NCBI GenBank assembly: GCA_016206685.1
Contig: JACQRB010000065.1
Location: forward strand, 1-12,021
Source: Candidatus Omnitrophota bacterium
Lineage (GTDB): Bacteria > Omnitrophota > Gorgyraeia > Aquiviventales > Aquiviventaceae
Direction: 5' to 3'
Length of the DNA: 12,021 nt
The notes under the pieces were generated by a model. The model did not search any database and was not told the DNA's origin. It worked only from the letters and a program-made list of their open reading frames with translations. This document shows positions 1 to 7,582 of this stretch, piece after piece (positions within the stretch are counted from its first letter, which is position 1; every line of letters begins with the position of its first letter). Position numbers and translations under genes: made by a program.

Positions 1-1175
1 AGGTTCGTCTTGGCCCGGTCCCGGTCCAGGGCCTCTTCGAGCGTCTTGATGACCTCATGCCGATGGTCGTGGTTCTCCATGTCGATGAAATCAATGGCGA
101 CGATCCCCCCGACATCCCGCAGGCGCAGTTGCCTGGCGACCTCCACCGCCGCCTCTTTGTTCACCTGGAAGGCGGTGTCTTCGAGATTCCGCCGGCCGGT
201 GAACCGCCCGCTGTTGACGTCAATCGCGACCAGCGCCTCGGTCGGATCGACCACGATGCATCCGCCTGACGGCAGGTTGACCCGCCTCTCAAACAACGCC
301 GTAATCTGCTCCTCCAGGCCCTCCCGCTCAAAGAGCGGCTCCTCGCCTTGGTAGAAGTCCAGCCGCACCCGCATCCCGGGCAGCAACATCTGCAGAAAGC
401 GGCCCAGGCGCTTCAACTCCACCTTTGAATCCACGACGATCCGATGGACGTCTTCCGTGAAACTATCCCGAATGACGCGGGGCGCCAGATCATATTCCTG
501 ATACACGCAGGCCGGCACTTTGGCGCGCTCCAGCCGCTTGATCCGCTGCCACACCCCGCCCAGGTAGCGCACGTCCCGCGCCAGCTCCTTATCGCCCTTC
601 CCGGCGGCTGCGGTCCTGATGATGAGCCCGATGTCCGGCGAGGGGCGCAGCTTGCCCAGCAATTCCCGGATCCTGGAGCGCTCCTTGGGATCCTCGATCC
701 GCTTGGAGATCCCCATCCGCGGGTCGTTGCACATGAGCACCAGGTAGCGTCCCGGCAGACTCAGATGAGAGGTCAAGCGGGCGCCCTTGGTTCCAAAGGG
801 CTCCTTGAGCACCTGGACGAGGAGTTCTTGGTTGGGCTTGACGAGCTCGTCAATCCGCGAGCGGCGGTGGGAGTCGTGGCGGCCGGACGGCGGTGGAGTG
901 CCCGACGGCTCTGTCTCGAGAATCGCCTCTTCGTCATGGGGGGGCTTGACGATATCCGAGATATAGAGGAAGCCGTTTTTGCCCAGGCCGATATCCACAA
1001 AGGCTGCGCCGATCCCCGGGACCACGGAGGTGACGCGCCCTTTGAAGATGCTGCCGACCAGGCGCTGATCCCCGGAACGCTCGGCGTAGAATTCCTCCAA
1101 GCGCTTCTCCTCGGTGATCGCCACGCGGGTTTCCTGCGCCTCCGCGCTGATGAAGATTTCTTTCAGTTTGGCCAT
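1..1175 (-). CDS. rng: Ribonuclease G/E family endoribonuclease, N-terminal part (runs off left edge)
   Basis: Single-strand-specific endoribonuclease acting in rRNA maturation and mRNA turnover in the cytoplasm. I translated all 391 codons present and found no stop or frameshift; the 3' end lies beyond base 1. An S1-type RNA-binding region covers about residues 38-128 (with GSIFKGRV and AAFVDIGLGKNGF), and the catalytic region follows. The metal-binding aspartates are visible as D319 in AIDVNSG and D362 in AIDFIDM. Their 43-residue spacing equals that of D303 and D346 in E. coli RNase E, and GRRNLEDT matches the RNase G form of this segment. The RNase G style N-terminus (short, direct S1 domain) favours rng over rne, but the C-terminus that would distinguish them, including the CPxCxG zinc link, is outside the window. 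The ATG at 1175 starts MAKLKEIFIS; there is no clear ribosome binding site before it. It lies 69 nt after rsmE on the same strand. Confidence 0.95.
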   Translation of the reverse strand, partial: MAKLKEIFISAEAQETRVAITEEKRLEEFYAERSGDQRLVGSIFKGRVTSVVPGIGAAFVDIGLGKNGFLYISDIVKPPHDEEAILETEPSGTPPPSGRHDSHRRSRIDELVKPNQELLVQVLKEPFGTKGARLTSHLSLPGRYLVLMCNDPRMGISKRIEDPKERSRIRELLGKLRPSPDIGLIIRTAAAGKGDKELARDVRYLGGVWQRIKRLERAKVPACVYQEYDLAPRVIRDSFTEDVHRIVVDSKVELKRLGRFLQMLLPGMRVRLDFYQGEEPLFEREGLEEQITALFERRVNLPSGGCIVVDPTEALVAIDVNSGRFTGRRNLEDTAFQVNKEAAVEVARQLRLRDVGGIVAIDFIDMENHDHRHEVIKTLEEALDRDRAKTN

Positions 1176-1187
1176 CTGGAAACAGGC

Positions 1188-1217
1188 ATGATAGCACAAA
1201 TACCGGAGGCCAGGAAA
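1188..1217 (-). promoter_or_regulatory. Possible weak sigma-70-type promoter for the RNase G gene
   Basis: On the minus strand an extended -10-like element, TGC followed by TATCAT (plus positions 1188-1193), lies 18 nt downstream of a poor -35 match, TTTCCT (1212-1217). If used, transcription would begin about 5 nt before the ATG at 1175, giving a nearly leaderless mRNA, which would fit the absence of a Shine-Dalgarno sequence. The match is modest and could be chance. Confidence 0.22.
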
Positions 1218-1244
1218 CGATTGCGCGCGGCGTGAGCCGAAGGG

Positions 1245-1988
1245 TCAGGAGCCGAGGACATGCTGGAGGATGGCCAAGAGCGCGATCGCCGCGGTTTCCG
1301 CGCGCAAGGTGCGGGGCCCCAGGGACACGGGTCTGGCGCCGAACTTCTCCGCCAGCGCGACTTCCTCAGGGCTAAAATCGCCCTCCGGCCCGATGAGCGC
1401 GACCACCTCTTGAGCCGCCTGCCGCCCGGGCAGCACGTCCTGGAGCGGAATCGTGGTCACGCTCAACGTCGGGATGAGGATGAGCGACGACCGCTGCGTC
1501 CGGCGCAAGAGGGCCTCCAGCGATTGCGGAGGGTGAATGACTGGAATCGTCGCGCGCTGACACTGTTTGGCGGCTTCCGTGGCGATGCGCTGCCAGCGCT
1601 GCCGCCGGCTGATCGCCTGCTCCGACGACAGCCGCACCACGGTATGGCGGGTGACCAGGGGCGAGAGCGTGGCCACGCCAAGCTCCGTGGCCTTCTGGAC
1701 GATCCATTCAAACCGGTCCGCCTTCAGGAGCGCCTGGCCCAGCCAGATAGACACGGCTCGCTCTACAGGAGCATCGCGGTGCTGATCCAGCCGGATGACC
1801 ACGCGACGAGCGCCGGCGCGCGCGATCGTCCCGAGCCATTGCGATCCCTGGCCGTCGAACGCCATGATCTGATCGCCGAGGCCGAGCCGTAACACATCCC
1901 GCAGATGGTGGATCTGTCGCGGATCGTCGAGCGTGACCGTGGACCCGTGGATTTGCGAGGGAGGAATGAAGAAGCGAGGACGATTCAC
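1245..1988 (-). CDS. rsmE: 16S rRNA (uracil(1498)-N3)-methyltransferase RsmE
   Basis: SPOUT-class methyltransferase that uses S-adenosylmethionine to methylate N3 of U1498 in helix 44 of 16S rRNA in the assembled small subunit. The 247-residue length is normal for the family. The N-terminus NRPRFFIP is the usual start of the PUA-like RNA-binding domain (about 1-70). The SPOUT domain follows, with KATELGV (99-105), a conserved EAAKQCQR (138-145), the cofactor-loop motif GPEGDFSPEE (200-209) and the trefoil-knot motif LGPRTLRAETA (223-233). All expected family motifs are present. The start codon is GTG at 1988, chosen because it directly precedes the conserved N-terminus; no good ribosome binding site precedes it. 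The gene begins 23 nt beyond the 3' end of the tRNA-Ala gene and may be expressed with it. The frequent neighbour prmA is not in the window. Confidence 0.96.
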   Translation of the reverse strand: MNRPRFFIPPSQIHGSTVTLDDPRQIHHLRDVLRLGLGDQIMAFDGQGSQWLGTIARAGARRVVIRLDQHRDAPVERAVSIWLGQALLKADRFEWIVQKATELGVATLSPLVTRHTVVRLSSEQAISRRQRWQRIATEAAKQCQRATIPVIHPPQSLEALLRRTQRSSLILIPTLSVTTIPLQDVLPGRQAAQEVVALIGPEGDFSPEEVALAEKFGARPVSLGPRTLRAETAAIALLAILQHVLGS

Positions 1989-1999
1989 GGGGTGATCAG
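1984..1999. repeat. Direct repeat copy, downstream side of tRNA-Ala
   Basis: On the minus strand it reads CTGATCAC, then CCC, then GTGAA. It matches the copy at 2087-2102 at 13 of 16 positions, with only the three spacer bases differing. The copy includes the GTG start codon of rsmE and contains the palindrome TGATCA. Function unknown. Confidence 0.5.
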
Positions 2000-2011
2000 T
2001 GTCGAATGCGG

Positions 2012-2084
2012 TGGAGCAGCGGGGGATCGAACCCCGGGCCTCGACAGTGCGATTGTCGCGCTCTCCCAGCTGAGCTACTGCCCC
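2012..2084 (-). tRNA. tRNA-Ala (anticodon CGC)
   Basis: A 73-nt gene folds into a complete cloverleaf: 7-bp acceptor stem GGGGCAG/CTGCTCC, D arm GCTC/GAGC with an 8-nt loop, anticodon stem CGACA/TGTCG with loop ATCGCAC, 5-nt variable region AGGCC, and T arm CGGGG/CCCCG with loop TTCGATC. U33 precedes anticodon CGC, which reads the alanine codon GCG. The acceptor stem has a G3:U70 wobble pair, the identity signal for alanyl-tRNA synthetase, so the identity is secure. The discriminator base is A; the following bases are CCG, so the 3' CCA is not encoded and must be added by the CCA-adding enzyme. It lies between the small membrane protein gene and rsmE on the same strand. Confidence 0.97.
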
Positions 2085-2086
2085 AT

Positions 2087-2102
2087 TTCACCATGTGATC
2101 AG
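2087..2102. repeat. Direct repeat copy, upstream side of tRNA-Ala
   Basis: On the minus strand it reads CTGATCAC, then ATG, then GTGAA, ending 2 nt before the first base of the tRNA. It pairs with the copy at 1984-1999, so the two bracket the tRNA gene. It could be part of the tRNA promoter or processing region, or a trace of a duplication. Confidence 0.5.
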
Positions 2103-2131
2103 AAGTGTGGAAGGATCGCCGGGGGTCGCGC

Positions 2132-2383
2132 TCAGGGGAACTGGACAAGCAGCGTCAGCGGATTCGCCGGGATCAGCAGGGCGAGCTTGAACACTCCGTA
2201 GCTGGCCGCAAAACAGAGCAACCCAACGAGGTAGCGATAGCGCAACAGCCGCTCATCAGGCTCGGCCACCAACGCTCGATTGAGCGCCTTGCTCAATCTC
2301 AAGAGGCTGTTGGGAAACAGGAAAAACATCGTCCCCATGATGAGGCCGACCACGCTCAAGATCAAACACCCACGATCCGGCAT
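2132..2383 (-). CDS. Small hypothetical membrane protein at the end of the pilus cluster
   Basis: An 83-residue protein I do not recognise. It has two likely membrane helices: about residues 6-23 (LILSVVGLIMGTMFFLFP) and about 52-71 (YLVGLLCFAASYGVFKLAL). They are joined by a charged segment with AEPDERLLRYR, so both ends probably face the same side. A ribosome binding site AAAGGAAGA ends 6 nt before the ATG at 2383; another in-frame ATG at 2389 lies only about 3 nt from the AGGA core and is less likely (it would give 85 residues). The gene starts 22 nt after the stop of the preceding pilin gene and precedes tRNA-Ala. Its place in the operon suggests a link to the filament machine, but nothing in the sequence shows a function. 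The two hydrophobic helices and the ribosome binding site support a real gene. Confidence 0.68.
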   Translation of the reverse strand: MPDRGCLILSVVGLIMGTMFFLFPNSLLRLSKALNRALVAEPDERLLRYRYLVGLLCFAASYGVFKLALLIPANPLTLLVQFP

Positions 2384-2405
2384 CGCCATTCTTCCTTTGA
2401 TGAAT

Positions 2406-2828
2406 TCAGCAGGCCCCTTGCGTGACTCCCCAGACTTGCCCACAGCCTGCGGTGCTCGTACAGAGCGTCCCGGTATCCAGGTCAATCTCAAGCGTCCCAC
2501 CGCCGCACGGTGAAGCGCCGGCCCCACGCGTCGCGGTCGCATTGACGCCCGCCCCCCCGCTCGACGGAGCCGTATACGCCGTCCAGACGGCCGACGTCTT
2601 GATCTCGACATCGAGATCGCCGTTGGAAGTCGCATAGACGTTGTTAGGGCTGAGCGCTTTAGAGCGCATCTGCGCAGACCGGATCGTCCCCAGCATCGCA
2701 ACCGCCTCCGCCGAGCGAGCGCGTTCCGCGGTTTTGAAGTATTGCGGCAGCGCAATGGTGGCCAGGATGCCGATAATCACCACCACCATCATTAATTCCA
2801 GCAACGTAAACCCCTGGCGATCGTTCAT
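2406..2828 (-). CDS. Type IV pilin / major-pseudopilin-like protein (PilA/GspG-like)
   Basis: A 140-residue class III signal prepilin and a candidate main subunit of the filament. The short leader MNDRQG ends at the prepilin peptidase site G6/F7; the mature protein begins FTLLE with the conserved Glu at +5, followed by a hydrophobic helix to about residue 29 (VVVIIGILATIALPQY). A helical stretch 30-60 leads to a small C-terminal globular domain rich in Gly, Ser and Ala. Cysteines lie at 108, 123, 129 and 140, the last being the final residue; they may form one or two disulfides. A strong ribosome binding site AGGAGG lies 7 nt before the ATG at 2828. The gene follows pilC by 27 nt, the usual place of the main subunit in many type II/type IV clusters. 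It could also be a minor subunit; four more prepilin-type or associated genes lie at the other end of the cluster. Confidence 0.92.
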   Translation of the reverse strand: MNDRQGFTLLELMMVVVIIGILATIALPQYFKTAERARSAEAVAMLGTIRSAQMRSKALSPNNVYATSNGDLDVEIKTSAVWTAYTAPSSGGAGVNATATRGAGASPCGGGTLEIDLDTGTLCTSTAGCGQVWGVTQGAC

Positions 2829-2855
2829 GACTTCGCCTCCTTTTCTAGCACCATG

Positions 2856-4091
2856 TTACCGGACCGGAGAACCGCCCGCAATGCTGAAAATCGGCAGGAA
2901 CATGGCGATCACCAAGGTCCCGATGACGACGGCCATGACCGAGATGGCAATGGGCTCAAACAGTTGGCTCAGGCGCTGGATGAACGTGTCCACCCGTTCC
3001 TCGTAGTAGTTCGCGATCCGGTCCAGCATCTTGCCCAGTTCCCCGATCTCTTCACCCACCTGGATCATCTGCACCACCATCGGCGGGAAGAAGCCGCTGC
3101 GGTCCATCGGCTCGGCCATGGGCTTGCCCTCGCGGACAAACTCCTTGACCTGCCCGATCGCCCGTCCGTAGTGCTTGTTGATGGCGCTGGTTTCCATGAT
3201 CTCCAGGCCGAACAAAATCGGCACCCCGCTTTCCAGCAGCGTGCTCAGGCCCCTGGCAAAATGGGCCAGCTGCAGTTGGACGAACAGGTGCTTGAAGACG
3301 GGGATTTGCAGCAGGAGCCCGTCCAGCACCCATCGCCCGCTTTCGGTCCGAAGCGCCCGACGCAGCATGATCCCCGCCGCCACCAGCAGCACCACGCCGA
3401 GGGGGAAGTAGTGCCGGGCGGCCTCGCTGAGGCCGATGACGATCCGCGTCAGGAGCGGCAGTTGGACGTTGAGGGACGACAACAAGGTGTTCATGCTCGG
3501 GATAATCTTCAGGACGAACACGCTCACCGCGATCACCGATCCCACCACGAGCACGATCGGATAGGTCAGGGCCGTGAGGGCCTTGCGCTGGAGGCTGCGC
3601 ATCGCCTCCAGATAGCGGGCGAGCTGGTTCAACGACTGGGCCAAGTGCCCGCTGGCTTCTCCGGTCTCCACCAGATTGAGCCAGAAGGAGGAGAACATAT
3701 TGGGGTAGCGCCCCAGCGCCTCGCGGAAGGTCTTGCCCGCTTCGATGTCCTGGCGGATATGGTGAATGGCGACCAGCAACGGACGGCTCTCCACCTGGAT
3801 GGAGAGCACCTCCAGGCTCTTGAGCAACGGAATGCCCGCCTCCAGCAGCACCGCCAACTGCTGGCAGAAGAGCACCTTGTCATCGATCGTGACCCGCTGA
3901 TGCAGCTCCCGACCGAGGCGGTAGCGCCCCGCCCGGGCGGCTCGCGCCATTTCCTCCCGTCGCGAGAGGTGGGTCACGATCAAGCCGCGGTTGTGCAGCA
4001 TCCCGACCACCTCGTCCTCATCCACCCCTTCCAGATGCCCGACGTGGCTGAGGGCGTAGCGATCCCAGGCCTTGTAGAAGAATTGCGGCAT
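2856..4091 (-). CDS. pilC: Type IV pilus / type II secretion platform protein PilC/GspF
   Basis: Inner-membrane platform protein that couples the assembly ATPase to subunit insertion at the filament base. The 411-residue length is typical. Two T2SSF domain repeats are visible: the first at about 70-193 (FCQQLAVLLEAGIPLLKSL, then GEASGHLAQSLNQLARYLE) and the second at about 273-395 (FARGLSTLLESGVPILFGL, then GEEIGELGKMLDRIANYYEE). Membrane segments lie at about 177-197, 229-245 and 380-402, the usual three. The N-terminal 65 residues form the cytoplasmic extension seen in the family. The ATG at 4091 lies 4 nt after the stop of the ATPase gene, and its ribosome binding site is weak, so translational coupling to that gene is likely. 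No truncation or odd feature was seen. Confidence 0.96.
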   Translation of the reverse strand: MPQFFYKAWDRYALSHVGHLEGVDEDEVVGMLHNRGLIVTHLSRREEMARAARAGRYRLGRELHQRVTIDDKVLFCQQLAVLLEAGIPLLKSLEVLSIQVESRPLLVAIHHIRQDIEAGKTFREALGRYPNMFSSFWLNLVETGEASGHLAQSLNQLARYLEAMRSLQRKALTALTYPIVLVVGSVIAVSVFVLKIIPSMNTLLSSLNVQLPLLTRIVIGLSEAARHYFPLGVVLLVAAGIMLRRALRTESGRWVLDGLLLQIPVFKHLFVQLQLAHFARGLSTLLESGVPILFGLEIMETSAINKHYGRAIGQVKEFVREGKPMAEPMDRSGFFPPMVVQMIQVGEEIGELGKMLDRIANYYEERVDTFIQRLSQLFEPIAISVMAVVIGTLVIAMFLPIFSIAGGSPVR

Positions 4092-4095
4092 CGCG

Positions 4096-5814
4096 TCAAT
4101 CCCGGCTCAACAGGACCACACTTTCCAGCTCTTCAAGACTCGTGAGCCCCTGCTCGACTTTCTTCAACCCCGAGTCCCAGAGGCTGCTCATCCCCGAGTG
4201 GCGCACCGCGGCATCCCGCAGCACATGCGCCGGCTCGCCCTTGGCGATCAGGTCGCGCAACTGGCGGCTCATCCCCATCACCTCATACGCGCCCAGACGG
4301 CCTCGATAGCCGGTGTTCGTGCACGGCCCGCAGCCCTTGGCCTTGTAGAGCAACTCCGCCTTCACCCCGAATCGCTCCCGGATGGCGGGGAGCGGTTCGT
4401 AGGCCTCACGGCATTCCTGACAGAGCCGGCGCAGCAAGCGCTGGGCGACCACCAGCGACAGGGTGGACGCCAACAGGTAGGGGGGGACGCCGATGTCGAT
4501 CAGCCGTGTCGCCGCGGAGGGCGCGTCATTGGTGTGGACGGTGCTGAACACCAGATGGCCGGTCAAGGCGGCCTGCACGCCGATCTCCGCGGTTTCTTTG
4601 TCACGGATCTCGCCCACCATGATCACGTCCGGATCCTGGCGCAGGAACGCCCGCAGCCCGCCGGCAAAGGTCAGCCCGATGGACGGCTTGATCTGGACCT
4701 GATTGATCCCGTCCAGCCGGTATTCCACCGGGTCTTCGATGGTCACGATGTTCTTCGTCGCAGATTTGATCTCATTGAGGGCCGCATACAACGTGGTCGT
4801 CTTGCCGGATCCCGTCGGGCCGGTCAGCAGGACGAGGCCGTAGGGCATCTGGATGGCCTGGCGAAACAGCTCCATCTCCCGGTCCTCGAACCCCAGCTGG
4901 CCCAGGTCCAACAGCTCCGGCGCTTGCTGCAAGATCCTGATCACGACCTTCTCGCCGTAGATCGTCGGGATCGAGGACACCCGAAAGTCGATGGCGCGAC
5001 CCTCGAGCATCATCATGAAGGCCCCGTCCTGGGGCAGGCGTTTCTCCGCGATATCCAGCTTGGCGAGGATCTTGATGCGCGAGATGATGGCCGCGTGCAG
5101 GTGCTTGGCGGGTGGCGAGATCTCGTAGAGCACCCCGTCAATGCGGTAGCGCAGGTTGATCTTGTTTTTGCCCGGCTCGATGTGGATGTCGCTGGCGCGC
5201 TCTTTGATGGCCTGATGGATGATGAGGTCGACCAGCCGAATGACCGGCGCTTCCTCGGCCGCCTCTTTGAGGCGATCAAGGCTGAGCACATCCTCCTGCC
5301 CGTCAGTCGCCGGACGTTCCTCGCCCGGTTCAGCCAGGTAGGATTGGCCGATCGCGTCTTTGAGCATGGTGTCCCCATAGAAGACCGCGATGGCCGCTTC
5401 CAGGTCGGCCTTCGGCGCCACGACCGGGTTGATCTCGCAGCCGGTCAGGCGGCTGAGGTTGTCCATGGTGAGGAGATCCAGGGGATTCGCGCAGGCAATC
5501 GTCAGGGAGTGCAGGGTGCGGGACAGCGGCAGCACCAGATGCTGTCTGGAAAATTCCTCAGGCACCAGCTCCTCCAACCCCTCTCCTTTAGGCGCGTTGA
5601 GCAGCCCGGAGGAGCGCGTGGCATAGGGGATCCCGAGCTGCTTGCTCAGCACGGTGGCGATGTCCACCTCGGTGATCAAGCCCAGCTCCACCAAGACTTC
5701 TCCAATGCGCTTGGTGGTTCCTCGCTGGACCTCGAGGGCCTTGGCGAGTTGTTCCTCGGTCACCAAGCCCCCCTTGACCAACAGTTGGCCAACTTTATCG
5801 CCAAGCTTCAACAT
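4096..5814 (-). CDS. pilB: Type IV pilus / type II secretion assembly ATPase PilB/GspE with MshEN domain
   Basis: Cytoplasmic hexameric ATPase that powers filament extension through the platform protein. It has 572 residues. Residues 7-59 form a tandem MshEN-type motif: two 24-residue units (KVGQ...Q30 and RIGE...Q59) separated by 5 residues, the pattern known to bind cyclic di-GMP in MshE. The ATPase domain carries an Asp box near 207-215 (ASDIHIEPG), Walker A GPTGSGKT at 332-339, a Walker B-like DPDVIMVGEIRD at 394-405 and a His box TVHTND at 425-430. A four-cysteine zinc site is complete (C465, C468, C495, C498), as in PilB and GspE and unlike PilT. The ATG at 5814 follows a purine-rich GAGAGAG. 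It lies 33 nt after the secretin gene and 4 nt before pilC. No PilT-type second ATPase is present in the window. Confidence 0.97.
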   Translation of the reverse strand: MLKLGDKVGQLLVKGGLVTEEQLAKALEVQRGTTKRIGEVLVELGLITEVDIATVLSKQLGIPYATRSSGLLNAPKGEGLEELVPEEFSRQHLVLPLSRTLHSLTIACANPLDLLTMDNLSRLTGCEINPVVAPKADLEAAIAVFYGDTMLKDAIGQSYLAEPGEERPATDGQEDVLSLDRLKEAAEEAPVIRLVDLIIHQAIKERASDIHIEPGKNKINLRYRIDGVLYEISPPAKHLHAAIISRIKILAKLDIAEKRLPQDGAFMMMLEGRAIDFRVSSIPTIYGEKVVIRILQQAPELLDLGQLGFEDREMELFRQAIQMPYGLVLLTGPTGSGKTTTLYAALNEIKSATKNIVTIEDPVEYRLDGINQVQIKPSIGLTFAGGLRAFLRQDPDVIMVGEIRDKETAEIGVQAALTGHLVFSTVHTNDAPSAATRLIDIGVPPYLLASTLSLVVAQRLLRRLCQECREAYEPLPAIRERFGVKAELLYKAKGCGPCTNTGYRGRLGAYEVMGMSRQLRDLIAKGEPAHVLRDAAVRHSGMSSLWDSGLKKVEQGLTSLEELESVVLLSRD

Positions 5815-5847
5815 GGGACTCTCTCGCGTCGGCTCGAGCCACGGCCG

Positions 5848-7578
5848 CTAGGGCGATGGCTCCTCCAACTGATTCAGCACGTTTTCCATTTCTTCCTGTC
5901 GAGAGGACAGATCCTCTTGTTCCCGGCTCTGAAAAGCGGGAGGACTCGCCGCCGCCACCACCTGCGTCGCGACGGAGGGTTCGGCCAGGATGCGCGGGGT
6001 GACAAACACGATCAGTTCGGTGGCCGTGTTGTCAATCTCCGTGTTCCTGAATGCCTGCCCCAGCAGCGGGATGTCCCCGAGGATCGGGACCTTCTGAAGG
6101 GTTTCCGATTCGCTGCGATCAATCAATCCGCCGAGCACCAACGTCTCTCCCTGGCGAATGCGCACCATCGCGCGGGCGCTTCTCGTCTTGGGGTCCTTGA
6201 TGCTCGTGCTGATTTGGGAGGTGATCACCTTGGTCACCGAGGGCTCGATCAGCATCGTCACATACTGATCGTCGTTCACCTGCGGCGTCACCGTCAGGAT
6301 CACGCCGGTCGTCACGCGCTCCGGGGCGGTGGTCGTCACCCCGGTGCCGCCGGCCACGGTCGTCTGTTGCGTCTGCGTGGCGATCGCCTGGAGGCTGCTG
6401 AGCCTGATGACGGCGCTTTCGTTATCGAGCGTCAAGACCTTGGGACGGGCCAGGATCTTGGTGTCGGTATCACGCTGCAGGGCCTGGAGGACGGCCATAA
6501 ACTGCGAGGCATCAATCGTCCCCAGAGAAATCTGCCCGGATCTGGTGAACGCCGGCAGCGAGGTTGACTCGGGGCCGATGATGTCTTGTTTCTGCCCCTC
6601 TTCGCTCTGACGGATGAACGGGAACCTCGTGGACCTCTGCGCCGGCGTCACGGTGAATAAGCTTCCTTCGCTATCCGCTCCCCACTCCACACCCAGGTCT
6701 TTCAATTTACTCAAGGTCGTCTCCAGCACTTCCGCTTCGATCAGGATCTGAGCCGTTTTGACGTCCAGCGCATTCAGAGCCGATTCGATGCGCGGGAAGC
6801 TCTCCGGGATGTCCGTCACGACCAGGCTATTCGTGCGCTCATCCACGACGACCTGGCCCTCTTTCGTCAGGAGCTTCGCGATCACTTTATCAACCCCCAC
6901 CTCCTGAGCGGACCCACTTGCGCCTTCGCCACTACTGCTCACTCCGCTCACTCCGCTCGATCCGTACCCTCCACTGTCGCTTCCACTCACTCCCAGCGAG
7001 CTGCTCCCTCCGGTTCCGCTGGCGCCGACGGTCCCGGTGGCCGCCAGTTGACGGGATTCAAAGGGCGTGATCGCCCCCAGCGCCTCGGCGGCCTTGGCCA
7101 GCCGCGAGGTGGAGACCCGGGCAAATTTCAGCCGGTAGACGCGCGTTTCGGTGGTGATCTTGGGCTGCTCTGGAGCGGGCGCGGGCTTGACGATGTAGAT
7201 CTGGCTGCCGGGGGCGCGCTCGTAGATGAGCCCTGAGGAGGCGAGAATCTGGTCCAGCGCATCCAGCGACGCGACGCTTTCCAGGTAGAGCGTGATGGTC
7301 TGATCTTTGATGTCTCTGCTGGCGATGACGTTCAGGCCGGTTTGCTGGGAAAAGATTTTCAGGACATCTTTGAGGCCGGCATCCTGAAAATCCATGGAGA
7401 CGAGTTGCGTGCCGGGCTCATGCTCGGCTCCGTCGGGTGCGGGATTCGCGCCCCCGGAGACCACGGTCATCGTCAAGGGTCGCCCCTCGGATCCCTCGGT
7501 CCGGTTCTGCGCCTCGACGCCATTCGCTGCGAGGATCAGCGCCCCGGCCACCAGCACCAGCACACGCTCTTGCCGCAT
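5848..7578 (-). CDS. pilQ: Outer-membrane secretin (PilQ/GspD family)
   Basis: Forms the multimeric outer-membrane pore through which the filament or its substrate passes. The product has 576 residues. An N-terminal signal peptide is clear (MRQER, then a hydrophobic core to about 19, likely cut after VEA at 21-23). An STN/N0-type domain covers about 60-131 (VSMDFQDAGLKDVLKIF). A NolW/N1-type domain runs at about 145-258 and is interrupted by a Ser/Gly-rich linker at about 181-228. The secretin pore domain covers about 355-530 with the hallmark VPILGDIPLLGQAFR at 497-511. A Gln/Glu-rich tail follows. I placed the start at the ATG at 7578 because GGGAGGT lies 7 nt before it; an upstream in-frame ATG at 7593 contains that ribosome binding site and overlaps the preceding gene's stop. 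No pilotin or extra peptidoglycan-binding (AMIN) domain is evident. It could serve a pilus or a secretion system. Confidence 0.95.
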   Translation of the reverse strand: MRQERVLVLVAGALILAANGVEAQNRTEGSEGRPLTMTVVSGGANPAPDGAEHEPGTQLVSMDFQDAGLKDVLKIFSQQTGLNVIASRDIKDQTITLYLESVASLDALDQILASSGLIYERAPGSQIYIVKPAPAPEQPKITTETRVYRLKFARVSTSRLAKAAEALGAITPFESRQLAATGTVGASGTGGSSSLGVSGSDSGGYGSSGVSGVSSSGEGASGSAQEVGVDKVIAKLLTKEGQVVVDERTNSLVVTDIPESFPRIESALNALDVKTAQILIEAEVLETTLSKLKDLGVEWGADSEGSLFTVTPAQRSTRFPFIRQSEEGQKQDIIGPESTSLPAFTRSGQISLGTIDASQFMAVLQALQRDTDTKILARPKVLTLDNESAVIRLSSLQAIATQTQQTTVAGGTGVTTTAPERVTTGVILTVTPQVNDDQYVTMLIEPSVTKVITSQISTSIKDPKTRSARAMVRIRQGETLVLGGLIDRSESETLQKVPILGDIPLLGQAFRNTEIDNTATELIVFVTPRILAEPSVATQVVAAASPPAFQSREQEDLSSRQEEMENVLNQLEEPSP

Positions 7579-7582
7579 CCGC

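Noticed and set aside
1..1175. Possible frameshift or pseudogene in the RNase G gene
   Set aside because: Codon-by-codon translation from 1175 to base 3 was continuous, with all expected motifs in register.
444..1235. Plus-strand 263-codon open frame
   Set aside because: Antisense to the RNase G gene, whose motifs and catalytic residues are intact on the minus strand.
2384..2755. Upstream extension of the small membrane protein frame
   Set aside because: The extension overlaps the pilin gene in another frame and is Arg/Ser-rich; a ribosome binding site supports the start at 2383.
2853..6567. Two very long plus-strand open frames (430 and 789 codons) at 2853-4145 and 4198-6567
   Set aside because: They lie exactly antisense to the platform, ATPase and secretin genes. 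Their products are rich in Arg, His, Gln and Asp with no domain pattern, as expected for shadow frames in GC-rich DNA.
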